Positions 11,044 through 23,218 of a stretch of DNA of 64,000 nt are shown here, one piece after another; position 1 is the first letter of the stretch, and every line of letters begins with the position of its first letter. Position numbers and translations under genes: made by a program. The stretch is from contig MCFE01000180.1 in the NCBI GenBank assembly GCA_002104905.1, positions 1 to 64,000 on the forward strand. The letters run 5' to 3'. This stretch comes from Basidiobolus meristosporus CBS 931.73 (lineage: Eukaryota > Basidiobolomycota > Basidiobolomycetes > Basidiobolales > Basidiobolaceae). The notes beneath the pieces were generated by a model. The model was not told where the DNA came from and did not search any database. It worked only from the letters and a program-made list of their open reading frames with translations.

Positions 11044-12855
11044 CTATTTGATGATCACTCCCGACTGATAATCATTGAACCAAAACTCCTCTTTGGAGAT
11101 GGTCATGCCTACCTCACACTCTTTGGTGCTAACTCTCACTCCTAACATGGGGTGAATCGGGAGGTCAATCTTGACGGGGAATCCGCTGGGAACCTCCCCA
11201 TCCTTGTGCACAACGTTGCATAACCTTGCGAATCCAGCCCAATCCAAGATCCCTCCTCCGAACAAATACTCCAGGACGGGCGCGATCTGGCTCAGAGAGA
11301 TGGGGAATCCGTTGTTGCCGCTGCTCAGGTTTTTGCTCTTGCTACCACCATTGGGTTGCGCCCAGCAAACCTTTATCGCCTGTTTACACTCGAATTTGAA
11401 CATTTGGGTGCTGACCTTGGCTTTGGAGAAGGAGATGGCCCCGGTGTTGCTCTCGTCGAAGTAGTCCTCGTAGTTGTCCGCCGCCGCTACTGGCATCAAT
11501 TCCTGCTCGGTGGAGTGCTCCTCTCCTAGTTGGTCCATGTTCACCTCATCCCAAGCCACCGATTGCCGTTTGCTTGCCATGTCTGACTTCTCGTTGCGCT
11601 TGAGGAACTTCAGTCTCGACCCCGACGACTTACCGTTTGAGTGAGTGCTATTTGTGTCATCATCGGAGTCCGACCCTAGGTCACTGTCCGAGTCTAGTGC
11701 TTCCTGAGGAGTCGTCTCTCCGTTAGGATGGTGAACAGTGCCCCCCAGATCATCGGAGAGCAGGGTGTCTAATCCGCTGAATCCTAATGAGCGAAGCTTA
11801 CTCAGAAGGGCATTGGAAGAGACTCGGACAGTGCGGCCATTGGGACTGGTCCACAGGTTTTCCACCAACTCGCGGACCAAAATGGATATGGAGACATCTT
11901 TGATCTTGTAGATGGTGGAGCCGTTCTTTCTCTTCAACAAGGATAGCTTGGTCTTCGACTCGCTTTGTTGCTTGATGGAAACATTCTGCAATGGCAGCCA
12001 CCACTTGACCATGGGTGAGCGCAGATAGTTCGCCACCAGATCGTTGATCAGGAACTCGGTCGGGTTCGGGTAGATCTCCTGAAGGCATTCCCGCTCATGG
12101 TCTACGATGAGTACCGTGGGCGGAAGTGGAAATGCTTGCGGGATATTTGGGTCGTCGGCACGCAAGATCAAGCTGAACCTACTCTGGTTGCTTTTCTTGA
12201 GGAACTGTCGACGTTTTTGGATCACATCGTTGGTCCTGTCGTCCTGTTGGTTAAACCCCCCGCTCAGCTGCATCGTTGTCTCCCCGAAATCCAACCTAAA
12301 AAACGACCCCTTCTTACGGATCCTTATGGCATCTCTGGGTAGGGCATGCCTGGCCAACATGTTGGACAGACGACTGGTGAACTTCCAGTGTAGCGTCATG
12401 TCCAGTGTCTCCCCCAAACGCTGATTCAGCAAGGCTAGCGGACCTCCCTCTGGTGGCGAGCTGGTCGCATATGTACACCCGTTCATCTGAGATGCGCCTG
12501 TGCTTCCTGGGTTCGCCAATGTGGGTGGGGCACACCAGTCTCTGGTTTGCTGTTCAATGGATTTTAGCATGATTTTCTTGACTAGGTCCCGATTCTGGAG
12601 TGCAACCGCATCATCTAATGGACTCCAGGACGGTATGCCGTTCCGATCTTTACGATGGCCAACACAGTCCGCTCCTCGGTCCAGCAAGAGGTGAGCGACT
12701 TCTGTGTGTCCCAAGAGCAAGGATAGTTGGAGTGGGGTGTTTCCGTGGTGGTCTCTTTGGTTGATTTCATTGTAAAGGGTGCCGCCTAGGGCGTTTTCCA
12801 GACCGCTTAGGTCGTTCTGGAAAACGAATCTATGTAAGGAATATTTCAACTGCAT
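11044..12855 (-). CDS. Ankyrin repeat protein with GPCR-chaperone domain (ANKRD13-like)
   Basis: A single long exon of 603 residues from ATG 12855; the frame opens at a TTG two codons earlier. Residues about 10-100 carry ankyrin repeats: GNTPLQLSLLLGHTEVAHLL, then a second unit with SPLDDAVALQNRDLVKKI. The remaining roughly 450 residues match the layout of the ANKRD13 family C-terminal domain (Pfam GPCR_chapero_1), with WKFTSRLSNMLARHALP, KKGSFFRLDFGETT, then the core and the C-terminal FPVKIDLPIHPMLGVRVS segment. An acidic Asp/Ser tract (DSDSDLGSDSDDD) interrupts the domain. Animal ANKRD13 proteins act on ubiquitinated membrane cargo and receptor folding or trafficking. No ubiquitin-interacting motif was recognised in the tail. 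The receptor gene lies next on the same strand. Confidence 0.85.
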   Translation of the reverse strand: MQLKYSLHRFVFQNDLSGLENALGGTLYNEINQRDHHGNTPLQLSLLLGHTEVAHLLLDRGADCVGHRKDRNGIPSWSPLDDAVALQNRDLVKKIMLKSIEQQTRDWCAPPTLANPGSTGASQMNGCTYATSSPPEGGPLALLNQRLGETLDMTLHWKFTSRLSNMLARHALPRDAIRIRKKGSFFRLDFGETTMQLSGGFNQQDDRTNDVIQKRRQFLKKSNQSRFSLILRADDPNIPQAFPLPPTVLIVDHERECLQEIYPNPTEFLINDLVANYLRSPMVKWWLPLQNVSIKQQSESKTKLSLLKRKNGSTIYKIKDVSISILVRELVENLWTSPNGRTVRVSSNALLSKLRSLGFSGLDTLLSDDLGGTVHHPNGETTPQEALDSDSDLGSDSDDDTNSTHSNGKSSGSRLKFLKRNEKSDMASKRQSVAWDEVNMDQLGEEHSTEQELMPVAAADNYEDYFDESNTGAISFSKAKVSTQMFKFECKQAIKVCWAQPNGGSKSKNLSSGNNGFPISLSQIAPVLEYLFGGGILDWAGFARLCNVVHKDGEVPSGFPVKIDLPIHPMLGVRVSTKECEVGMTISKEEFWFNDYQSGVIIK

Positions 12856-14552
12856 TCTCAAGTCGTTGGCTATATTTCAAGTGGGCCTTGACCGGACGCT
12901 TTTGGGCTTGGCGGTTTTCTTGGGATTCAAGAAGGAAGTTGATGGAGTCGGTTCAAACACTCTTTTGTTTATCTTCTTCACTCCACTGTTGGATAGACAG
13001 GGTTCCTTTGGCTGGAGCCTTGTGAAGCGGTTGAAGCGTTGGTTTGAGTGGTGCGAAAGGTTGGGAGAGGGCTGCTGCCTACTGTAACCTAGTAAGTAAG
13101 GAGGAAATCACGGACGCTTCGCCTACTTGAAAGATTCTCAACTGAAGGCCAAAAAGAAACCGAAGCTAAGTTAGAAGAAATTCACTTGTGTGGTAGAGGT
13201 GCGTCTAGATGTCCAAGGTTCTGAGAACCTAGCTTAGATACTTTAAGTAAATGCACCTCATGTGTAGCAGTCGTAGCCAATCACCGACGGATCCAGTGAA
13301 TACCTGATCTAATCCTCTGAGCTCAGATGGTTTCTCCATAATTACTGAGGTACCACCACCATGACATAAACTCGACAAATCCGAGAACCGATTCAAAATT
13401 ATGCATTGTGGCCTATGTTAGGGGACTTTATCCTTGTGCTGCTTGATGCTTAACCTGACCAATCCCCAGGGTCAACCTCGATGCTGCTTTGGGTAGGTTG
13501 GGTTATTTCGGGCATTCGTTTTTGGTAGTGCTTTATCCCAATATGGATTCATGCTCGAACCCAGGTGTGATCTCAGGTCAGGATCCCCATATGATCTGCT
13601 CATCAGCCTCAGCACCACTCTCAGCAAGTACTAGATCCCTCCTAATCTAACTTGAAACGCACCTTATACTACAGTAATAAAATTCCAGCGCTGATATTGG
13701 TGCCGGGGAAGATGTGTTTCCCAAGTGTCACAGTGATGCGAATGTTTGTTTCGCGAGGAGCGGACACAACATCAGTGTTGTGTATCGAGGCGACTGCGAT
13801 GCGCCCCCCAAAATGGTAAAAATCCTCCAAAGGGGAGCGCTAGCACCTGGGTGCTGCGAGATCCAATCTTGGTGCATGCTCGGTGCAGGGATGGTCAGCA
13901 ATCGCCAGTGTGCTAAGAACATCCACGGCTAGTGCCCGGTTTCTCCATCAACCTGGCCTTATGTATTACCATTAATTCTATGCCTGATATGCTCCTTAAT
14001 CCTCCCTCCATCTAGAATGGACACCACACATCACTTCGCCTGCAAAATCACCAGCGCTGTTGTGCTGCAGTCATTGCCAAATCCAGCCGTCGTAAAATGA
14101 ATCCGTTGCCAAATGCAGTCGAATTGCCATTTCCGGTGAGGAACTGATTAGACAAGCTCACCTCATCACGAAGTGACTCACCCTCCCTGGTCAGAATCTT
14201 TCTAGCAAATGGGACGGGTTCCTAGAAACGAGGGCCAGGCCCCAGATACATTCTCCCGGGCTTGACCGCCAAACCCTCTGCCCACTTGACACCATGGCCA
14301 CCTAGACCGAGCGAAGCATCCCTCTCGATAGGAGCATCCGCACGCTCGCCATATACGACCATATGGGTGCAACATCAGACGCATCTGGTCAGTGTACAGC
14401 CGACGCACCAATGCGACCACGATGAACACATCATATAGGGACAAAATCAGGCGAACGTTTGACCAAAGCTCGATCGTTACGGAGATACCCGTCCATTTAG
14501 CATCTCAGCATCAGATCTCCACCCGCCTATCCTAGGAACCATTCCGAAACCA
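12856..14552. other. Intergenic region, no gene recognised
   Basis: About 1.7 kb upstream of the ankyrin gene. It should hold that gene's promoter near 12860-13000. No domain-bearing frame, RNA gene or repeat was recognised. Confidence 0.4.
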
Positions 14553-17400
14553 TTAAATTGCCGATTCCTCTGCGTCCCCAGCCTCCACCTCCTCCCCCTC
14601 TCGGATCAACCAAGATGGGACGGTCAGGTTTTCGGGTGGTTTTAGCAGGCTTTTCTGCATCCAGCGACGTCCTTGGCAAGCACCAATAAGTCTCGAGAAA
14701 TCTGCCCTCCAGTGTACACCCCAGATCACATCCCCTATTTCCCTTGTGATACCCATTGGCATCTTCCCAAACCGCTCAGCCATGAGGGAATTCGGCCGGC
14801 GGTCTTGACGATGCGCGCAACACCATCCCTGCGATACGGCCAACCTCAGTGCCACGGACGTCTTGCCGAGCAGCACTGCCATACAGCACAGCTGGCTTCC
14901 TCTCGCAAGCATTCCAACCTGGCATGATCCTCGGATCCCAGGCCGGGATCGCTCTGCATAAGACATCGACGTGCACACCTCCTAGAATGGTCAGAGTTGG
15001 AGCGGTTTCGGTTTTGGTGACAGGAAGGCCTAATTCCCCCTTGGATCCGGTGGCACAGATAAATGGCTTGCCCTGGGCTATTGGTGGAAGCATTTTTGGC
15101 TGCTGGGTAGGATAGCGCCAGAGGTAGTGGTGGTGAATTCCGAGGGTGCCATCACCCCTGGTGACAGGCCGATGACGTCAGCGACCGACCCAGCAGATCC
15201 AAAAGAGTCGGGATTCGTTCTGGGATTCGGAGGGGCCATCTTTTGGAGATAGGTGCCCTTTGTCCCTCGCTTTGGGTACTTGGATGCAAAGGTATCATGC
15301 ATGTACATAGGCCATCTGTGGTGGGGGCACTGACTTGCGTGGAGGCGGTGATGTTGCTGCTGATCAGTGGATCCACGACTCGCATATGGATCTGCACAAC
15401 AATCCCGCAGCGGTCGCGAGGTACTGAGGTGATCTCGAGCCAAACGTTGGCAGGGGAAACCCGGGACTGGCTCTCGTGGACGGCAATCCGTATCCAGCGA
15501 TCCGCAGAACTACTATTCCAAGATAGGCTAACGGCTACAAGATTTCGCTTGGGAACGGTGTAGTCCGGAAGCGGTGGTGATCATGGTGAGGGGCGATTTC
15601 CAGCTCGTGGCACTTGGGCAACCATCCAGACCGGTTAATCTGATCCATGTTTCATTAACGTGCCCCCGACACCCATCACACTAAGCTAAATGGCATCTTG
15701 AGCGTGCTTGGATAGAGACGCTTGCTAGACATTCCGTCACCAGTCCCTAACCGGTGCTCTCCATTAAGGTTAGATTCGCCAATCCGTGGGTTGGACTTGG
15801 CGCAGCTAACCTCGCGAACACTTTTGCCGAAACGGACCACTGCTGTGGGAGTATACCAATCATAAGATCTGGTCAAGTGAAGCAGCTCGGTCTTATTATA
15901 GACCGGGCCGTAGCATTTTTCCCAGTTGGACTCCCGTGGCGAGGTTGGGTTTCGGCGCACACCCGCAGGGTTCTAGAGCAGCTGCCATCCGAGTTCCCTT
16001 GGCACAGGTCAACCTGCCATCCATGTAAACCCGTCTCTGTGCCTGGCACGCCAAATGTTATTTGTGCGATGCGTCGGCACACTCCTTAGACCTGGCTTGT
16101 TTCCTGATTTGATCCAGAAGTCCTTAGGCTGCTGTGCGATGGGTGTGGCGTGAATGCCGTGCTGCTTGCTGTGGCAGATGAATGAGGGGGTGAAATCTCT
16201 CGGCAACTGTGGTCCAACTTGGTGTTGAATCTGGAATCTGTCGATAATGGTACACCGCAACTCACATTCTCTACTGGGCTTTGCCAACATCTTGAAGCGC
16301 TCCATCCCTATTTCGATTGGCATTGGTGTGATTGGTGGTAAAATACAGACGGGTGCATCGCCCCGATTTCCAAACCCCTCATCCTCTACAAGGGCCTTTC
16401 GGCAGCTGGTATCGTTCCGTGAATATCGAGCGGTCCAACTCATCCGGTCTCACCGGGGGTTGGCAATATGCTTCATGCGAGCCATCAAGGCTTCTATGGA
16501 ACCGTCGGGCGTAAATTGCTGCCCACCGTTAGTCCACCCGAATTTCCAACCTCCAGAGCGCGCCTTTAGTCTCCTGGCTTGGAGCCACCATTTTGTACTG
16601 TCTTCGGACGGTTCGTCAGGATTCCGGGGGCGTGAATGGATGCGGATTTCCGGGGTTTGGACCTCCGCCAAATCCGGTCGACATCCTCGAGTGCAACCTC
16701 ATCGCATGCGAAGCAATCATTGTTGAGGATGGTAGGTAGCCAGACAAGTACTGAGTCGTGGGCGGTTGTGTTCGCCTTCCTCGGTCACCTCGAAGATGCC
16801 ACCAAGAGAATTATGCACATCGACTCCAGTCACCTCGTCACTGGCGAACAAATGATATGGAGAGTCAGCCGAGGTATCAACGGCGAACGACGGGAGCCTC
16901 GCTAGTTTGGCCCAAAAAGGAACATTCAGGTTTCATGCATCCCAATGCAATGCTCTTTTATTACATCTCCATGGTGTCTTGGAAGATCTGATATTTGATG
17001 GATCTAGTGGGGGGGGGTCTTCGCAAGTCAACACGAGATGAAGGATTCCTGTGCTATCCAGGATGCATATGTGATTACTGTTGGATGCGACTATCCATCA
17101 GGGATATGACATCACAATTGACCATCAAAAGGGCAACCTCGACTGTTGCGTGGAGGGGGAGTGACTCACTTTCCGATTGCCGTGCATGGGGACCTGCACA
17201 TTAACGTGGTCGACAGCTGAAAAAAGATCTTCCAAGTTAGAAGCGGCTGAGACCAGTGATAGGTTGGCTACAACCCGCAGGGTAGAGTCCGGCAGGCAGA
17301 CATAAGAAGCAGGCATGTAAATCAGTGGGCCACTGAAAATAGGTAGAAGCCAGGCAGAATATACATTATTCCGGTTACTGCTAGCTACACAGTCCACCAG
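14553..17400 (-). other. Coding-like region, possible unresolved multi-exon gene or gene relic
   Basis: Several minus-strand open stretches have protein-like composition without being shadows of known genes. From upstream to downstream: about 17340-17180 (DSTLRVVANLSLVSAASNLE), about 16918-16735 (SPYHLFASDEVTGVDVHNSL), about 16610-16450 (GGWKFGWTNGGQQFTPDGSI), about 16340-16200 (ERFKMLAKPSRECELRCTII), about 15580-15320 (VSPANVWLEITSVPRDRCGI), about 15090-14960 (TLTILGGVHVDVLCRAIPAW) and a last stretch ending in an acidic tail and a stop at 14553. Donor-like GTGAGT or GTGAGA follows some of them. I could not join them into one frame with confident splice sites and recognise no family. It may be a real intron-rich gene or a decayed one. 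Confidence 0.25.
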
Positions 17401-18839
17401 AGTGAAACTGTATCAATCTAGCTGGGAGGTTGCATTTCATCCCTGTAAGTTCCTCTCTTCTTGGCTTGTTTCCCCGGCCCTGGAGTAACTTAACTCTCTA
17501 GGTCGATCATTTCATCTCTTATCGGCCTTTTCTTTCCGATCGCCTAATCTAGCATCAAGGAAATGGAATATTTCCGTCCTAGCTATCCTCTGATGGATCA
17601 TTCTTCATATACCCATAAACTCTGGCTATCCCAACATTCTTGGAACCTCCCCTTTCATTTGCTCCAACTGTTGGGCCTGTTCACCAACCCCTTTACTGCT
17701 CCGTTTTCAGCAGAGGCGAGGATGTGGCATTTTCAATTGCAGTGGTTATGCCAAGGAAGAAAGGCTCATGATAGTGCATGGTAATCACTATCTTCCCGGG
17801 TCTAAATTCCTTGTGGACCCCTTGAATGTTAGACAAATGCGGCCCAGAATCCAACCTGGATTTGGTTGCAAATAGCTGGGTGCCAAGCTAGTGATTCGTG
17901 TATTTAGATGCGGTACTTTCTTTATTGGGAAATCCACGACTTGAAATATTATGGCCACCAATTCTTCAAAACAGTGGATATACTGTAATATACAAAGCCT
18001 TTCAACCACCCCCATACAACTCCAAACGCTGGGTACCACTTCTGGGCTATTATCCTCGAAGCAGATGTGTCATTGCCATTACAAAGGTCTGCCGGCTAAA
18101 AATTTCACTTTTATATATTTTAAATTGCTTCCAGTTCCTTACTACCACCTGAGCAACCTAAGAGTCCTAGGCTATCATTGAAGGGCTTGTCTGGCATATC
18201 TATTAAGTTCAGAAGTTTGTATGGATGCGGATATGTTGGTAGTGACCAAGTGAATTTGTTGATAACAAGATTCCAACTTCATCATATACTGGATGTAAAA
18301 GTCCAATTCATACTATTGCAAGGTCTAGGTAGCAAAAGCATATATACCATCTCTTGGAGGGAGTTGAGAGCATGCTTTCCAAGTATGAAGGTGCTTAGAC
18401 TGCCTTGAGAGTTTGCATATCTTAGGCACTTGACATATTGGTGAAATTAGTGGTGTACTGATTTGCTTAATATGCATACATATGTACCAGTGCAAAATTA
18501 AGATGCATGGTAGGTTGGAAAATAATGGCACAGTAAAAGATAAATCACAAGTTAGTACCTTGCCACTGGTTCAACAGCCTGTCCAGAAGGTCACTTAAGG
18601 CCTGTAGTTTCCAGTATAAGATAAGGGGAAGTAAAAGTTAGGTCCTGTAAAGCCATAATATCAGGAAAAGCTTGAAATGGAATCAATGCTGCCAGCTGGG
18701 ACTAGATAACCCCTTTCATGTATGACCCAGAGTTTTACAACATAACTACAAGTATTACAGTCAATATCATTGTCAATTAACCACATCATAAGCTTGCAAG
18801 TCTAGTGCATTATTAGGCACTGTTAGAAATAGTCATGGA
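17401..18839. other. Transition region, no gene recognised
   Basis: Composition shifts here from the GC-richer genic DNA to the AT-rich transposon block. No domain-bearing frame was recognised and no match to the window's repeat families was seen. Confidence 0.4.
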
Positions 18840-19700
18840 GAGACAGAAGTGTGAGAAAAAAGCCATAGTTCTCACAAATTAATGCAGTCACCCTAGAACA
18901 TCCAGAGCCTCATGATATCCAAGACAAATTAAAAGTAAGACAACAAGTGTTCTCACCAGAGTATGAAGTACAGCCAGTTGGGCTACCTTCCAGTGAGGCT
19001 GATGAGGGGGATTACCACAGTCCCTACAGTAGAGTTTTGGAACAGAAATAGGCACACCAAGAGGTTGCAGCACCTCTCCAAGAGGAGTACTCAAAAATCA
19101 CATTTGCATACTACAAGGCTATATTCCAAAGACTGGCAAATGGGGTGCTAGATCTTGCAGTGTCATCAGAGAACCAGGATATATGGGAGCCAATGAACAA
19201 GAAATGGGATAAAGCCAAAAGGTTCCACAAAAGTCATGGACAAAGGGTGTCATAGCAGACACACTAATTGAATGGTGGCTTTTAATGGAGTTACTTGCTA
19301 GGTGTGAGGTAGGGCTCAACGTTGGTGGTGCATATAGGGACTAGAATTGATCAGTAGTATCTTCAATTGAGCTACAAATGAAAGTTCAACAGAAAGATAC
19401 TAATGCAGATGAAAGAAAGTTATAGTACTGGCCAAGTCAGCAAGTAAGCAGTGTGCAATAGAGGCAATAGTCAATCAATGTACATAAGCATACAAGGTGA
19501 TAGTGTGTCTAGGGCTGGAAAGTGAGAGAAGTATCCAAGAACCAATCAAAAGCAACATAATGACTGTTGTGATGAAACATTTTGACCAAGTTTTTGGTGG
19601 AATCTGTAGTGCAATTTTTTCCAACAATATCACAATATCATCAATGCCTCTTAATCATGAGATTTAAATATCACAGAGCTTGACAGGATCATTAAATAAA
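18840..19700 (+). mobile_element. Relic of the unrecognised ORF family (copy A, 3' part)
   Basis: The stretch is paralogous to 25990-26900 in the same orientation. Shared landmarks include CACACCAAGAGG, GAGCCAATGAACAAG matching GAACCAGTGAATGAACAG, TTTTAATGGAGTTACTTG, and a tail with GAACCAATCAAAAGC and TTGTGATGA. It covers only the C-terminal coding part and 3' tail and is broken by stops. It shows the family is repeated rather than a unique host gene. Confidence 0.65.
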
Positions 19701-19829
19701 TTTTCTTTAGGCTCAATCTCTGGTATGATGCCCAATCTCACTACACTTGGCTCCAGCATGAGAAATCTGATCTCCATCAAGCTGTATATTTCTTTGATTA
19801 TTTTGAAATGGAATAGTAGAGAAATTTAG

Positions 19830-19940
19830 ACATAAACCTTAGTCTTGGAAAAGCATTCTTAGACATATTGCGTATTTAGTAGCCTCACAGTCTGTCATAT
19901 GCTCAGCCACTGTGGTGGTAAGTGCTAATACAGTGAAAGT
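19830..19940 (-). pseudogene. Copia RNase H fragment
   Basis: The sequence GCCTCACAGTCTGTCATATG followed by a CTGTGGTGGTAAGTGC block aligns with the RNase H region of copia-1 (compare 41090-41205), antisense. It is a short, heavily mutated remnant with no open frame. Confidence 0.55.
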
Positions 19941-19954
19941 TTTGCAATTACACC

Positions 19955-20260
19955 AGGATAATTACCTGACACAATTGCTTAGAGCATTGGCAATATATCT
20001 TAGAGAACTTTGTCCAAATGACTTATTGGATTTATGTGGATTATTTTCACAAAAATATTAGGTATCCCAAAATTAGAAGCTGCAGAGTGGCCCAAACAGC
20101 CCCAGACTTTACACACATGATCCAGAGATCTTCCTGGACATACTCTACATACATGTGTGGCCAAGACAATGTAAAAGTATAGATATTATATTTCCATTCA
20201 ATAAATTCATAGTTGAACACCACATACACTACTCTTTCTGCTAATCAATTTCCCCTATGA
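19955..20260 (+). repeat. Decayed copia-1 LTR, plus orientation
   Basis: It matches the copia-1 LTR from about base 60 to near its end: CTTAGAGAACTTTGTCCAAA, CAAACAGCCCCAGACTTTAC, CCAAGACAATGTAAAAGTAT and CATTCAATAAATTCATAG are recognisable. The outer ends have been lost. Confidence 0.65.
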
Positions 20261-20889
20261 AAAATGATTTGGTCTAGCAGGTGTATCCAATGCAGCTCAG
20301 CCATTGGGATCCTGCAAGGGGGTGGTCATTCTGCCAGCAGCTTAGAATTAATGACCCACTACTCAATCTTGTGATGGGAATGTAATGGTGTTTTGCTGAT
20401 TTTACTGTAAAATAAAGTTAAAAACTTGACAGTATTTAAGCAGTCTTTTGACAAGAGTTGCATGGAATTGGAATGGTCTTCATGCACACTACATATATTT
20501 GAGTAGATCTAACTGGCCAATACATCCAGCAGTCTTTTATGGAGAGAAACTTGAGGGTGTTCTGACAGCCTCATTGCAGGCCTCCAATGGCATTATTACA
20601 GCAGTACAGCAACCTACAGCAACCATCAACTAGTACTGTATAATTCTACCATACCAATTTACCATATAGTACTTCCTTTTTCTACCTCCCCTTTCCCTGT
20701 TTATATTTTCACTGTAGAATCAACCCTGTTTATTTGATTGCCTACTACTACCTTGACTATTCCACATAAATTTTGAATCATAATAATATATGGCCTCCTG
20801 CTTACCAACTTCAACATACCCACACACCTGTCACAATTGGCCAACTTCTATCACCTTGACTTTATGGCTCTTTAGTTTGATACTTGGAA
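20261..20889. other. No recognised feature
   Basis: AT-rich DNA between a decayed LTR and the C-terminal end of the CACTA-like relic. No frame or repeat could be assigned. It may include the 3' end of the CACTA-like element, but no terminal inverted repeat was identified. Confidence 0.3.
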
Positions 20890-20939
20890 AGTTGTCATAT
20901 ACCTTATATTGCTGTCAGCATATACATCTTGCAAGCATA

Positions 20940-23218
20940 TGCTTAGTTGCCACCACTTTTTCCATGAATATCTCCTGAATATATGTAAAGAACTTCTGTA
21001 TATTTAGCCATTTTACATCATCTACCTGCTGAATTTCAGTCCATCTGATAGGTGTGTTCTGGCACTTGTTTGGGTGAGTGCTGTATTGAATGATGTAGAA
21101 ACTGGCTTGTGACCAAGAGCAACCCATCATACTTTGGTAGGGTTGTCCTGATAAAAAATAGTTGCTTGCTGTGCCCATCCCAACTTTGCATCACTTAACT
21201 GATCACCCACACATTAGGGCTCCTAGCTTCTTAATGTCATAGGTGTAGGAGTCTCCATGTGCACCTCTGTTCTCAGCATTTTCCAACTCTTCCTGGCTGT
21301 CCTCCCTGTGCCAGCTCATCACATCCATGACAGACATGAAGGTAATATTCTTGATGAGATTGGGATATGGTAGTACCTGCAACTTGACTTGTCTCCCTAT
21401 ATCCTCACATGTCTGCTCCATAGGAAACTCCAAAAGGTAAGCAAGGTTCAATATTCTCAACACACCAAGCAAGATTGAGTAGCAAATAGATACAGTAGCA
21501 GCAGAGATATATGCATTCAGCTTTATGTTTGTAGTATAGCCGCTATGTTGCCACTTCTGCCATGAATACCTCCTGAATATCGGCAAAGAACTTCTTGGTA
21601 TTTAGCCAGTATATTCCTTCTCCTTGCTGGATTCTAGTCCCCCTAATTGGTGCGCTGTGGTGGTGTATAGGTCAAAGGGAGAGATACGTCCAACACTTCT
21701 CAAGTGTTTTGTGTGTGGGGTGTTCACTGGGTGCAATAACCTCTGGCAAAAGCTTGCTAGGAATACTTGGGTTCTGTCTCTAATCTAATGTGAAGGGGAA
21801 TAAAGCCACAAGCTTGTCAAGGGAAAACTATTCAGCTACAATCCCCAACTAAGTTGGCGTCTTAACAAAAGTATGTGCTGGGTTCAGCATCCTTTGAGAT
21901 GACAATGTACTAAAGCTTCCAAAGTCAAAGCAACTGTAAACTCCACCAGCAGGGACTTGATAAGAATGCAGCTGTGGTTAATAGTTACAAAGACAGAAAA
22001 GTATCTTTGCCTGTACAAGAACAAACTTGGGAAAGAATCAAATATAATAAAAGATACCTACTCTGGGTATTCCTCATAAGTAGTGCCTCCAAGGTCAGTT
22101 GGCTGTCAGCACAGTTTCCTGGGAGTTTCCTGTGGTCTAGGGTTGGAAGTTCAGGTAGCAGCAGGTAGCAGTGATCACACTAATCAACAAGTTGGAATAT
22201 TGATAAAAGGGATGATGATTTATTGTTGAAGGATAGCCTCCCTTATATACTTTTCTCACTTGCTAAGTGATTACTAATCATGGTGTTCCAGAAGGTTCTG
22301 GATATCAATAGAAATCTTAATGACATCAGAATGACCTAAGAATGTTCTAAGTATGTGCTGGAAGGTTCCAAGAGGCACAGCACATCCAACTATCAGGATC
22401 AGTATTCTGAAACCTGTGTAACATAGGGATACCATATAGGGTATGGAAATAGTAGTGATGGTGACATAGGTTGATCATGTGTCACGGGTACTGGTGCGGG
22501 TACTTGCCTAATATAGAAGCACTTATAGCTAGTAATCTTACATAAAGTGGGAGTAACCTATGCAATAAGGTAAGCAGGTGTGATAGTCCACTGGCTTATG
22601 GGATAGTACTGATTGGGTAAGACAAATGGGATAAAACTAAAATAAGTATAGTAGGGATATAGGGAAGTAGAAAATAAGGGAATGAGCACATCTGTCAGTG
22701 GGTGTCACTGTCACCCCACTACAGCACTCTGGCTTTTGTTTGTGTGAATTCCATATTGAATGGTGTAGAAGTTGGCTTGTGACCACAAGAAATCTGGCAT
22801 ATCTTGATGGAGTTTTCCTGATAAAAATTAGTTGCTTGTTGCACCCAACCCAACTTTGCATTACTTAACTGATTACCCATGCATTGGGGCTGCTTGGCTT
22901 CTTAATGCCATAGGCATAAGTGTCTCCATGTGCACATTTGTCCTCTGTATTTTCCAACTCTTCCTGGCTGTCCTCCATGTGCCAACTCATCACATCCATG
23001 ACGGACTTGAAGGTAATATTCTTTATGAGATTGGGATATGGTAGTACCTGCAACTTGACTTGTCTTCCTATCTCCCCACACATCCTCTCCATAGGAAACT
23101 CCCAAAAGGTGAAGCAAGGCCCTTTATTCTCCACATACCAAGCAAGATGAAGTAGAGAATGATAGAGTAGAGGCAGAGATCTACATGTTCAGCTTTATGC
23201 TTATAGTATAGCTGCTCA
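20940..23218 (-). repeat. Direct duplication of the CACTA-like C-terminal segment
   Basis: Two head-to-tail copies of about 605 bp: unit P at 20940-21543, and unit Q at 21544-23218 with the inserted 21656-22723 removed. Both encode, on the minus strand, the FPMER...VKLQVLPYPNLIKNITF segment, followed by a SWH-EDSQEELEN block and then KKFFTYIQEIFMEK or KKFFADIQEVFMAE. The units differ at many positions, so the duplication is old. The LTR-like insertion lies only in unit Q and is therefore younger. Confidence 0.75.
21656..22723 (-). mobile_element. Orphan LTR-like repeat, family C, solo copy
   Basis: 1068 bp, beginning TGTGGTGGTGTATA and ending CACCCCACTACA on the plus strand. It is the reverse complement of the copy at 31171-32242 at most positions. 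The flanks GCGC and GCAC are probably a mutated 4-bp target duplication: removing the repeat rejoins the interrupted CACTA unit, as the paralogous unit P shows. TG...CA ends, a TATATA-like block and an AATAAA-like region suggest a solo LTR. No internal coding region belonging to this family is seen in the window. Confidence 0.75.

Noticed and set aside
12800..12861. Ankyrin gene start at 12861
   Set aside because: That codon is TTG; the first ATG in the frame is at 12855 and is used instead.
13540..13580. Possible tRNA B-box-like sequence around GGTTCGAGCATG on the minus strand
   Set aside because: No matching A box, acceptor stem or cloverleaf could be formed at the right spacing.
14900..15100. 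Pseudouridine kinase or PfkB kinase domain suggested by ILGGVHVDVLCRAIPAWDP
   Set aside because: Only one short strand-like motif resembles the family start. No GGVxRN motif or downstream catalytic region could be found in any frame.
21656..22723. CACTA terminal inverted repeat suggested by CCCCACTACA at the end
   Set aside because: The motif is in the wrong orientation (elements should begin CACTA), and the insertion has a TG...CA layout with a 4-bp duplication.
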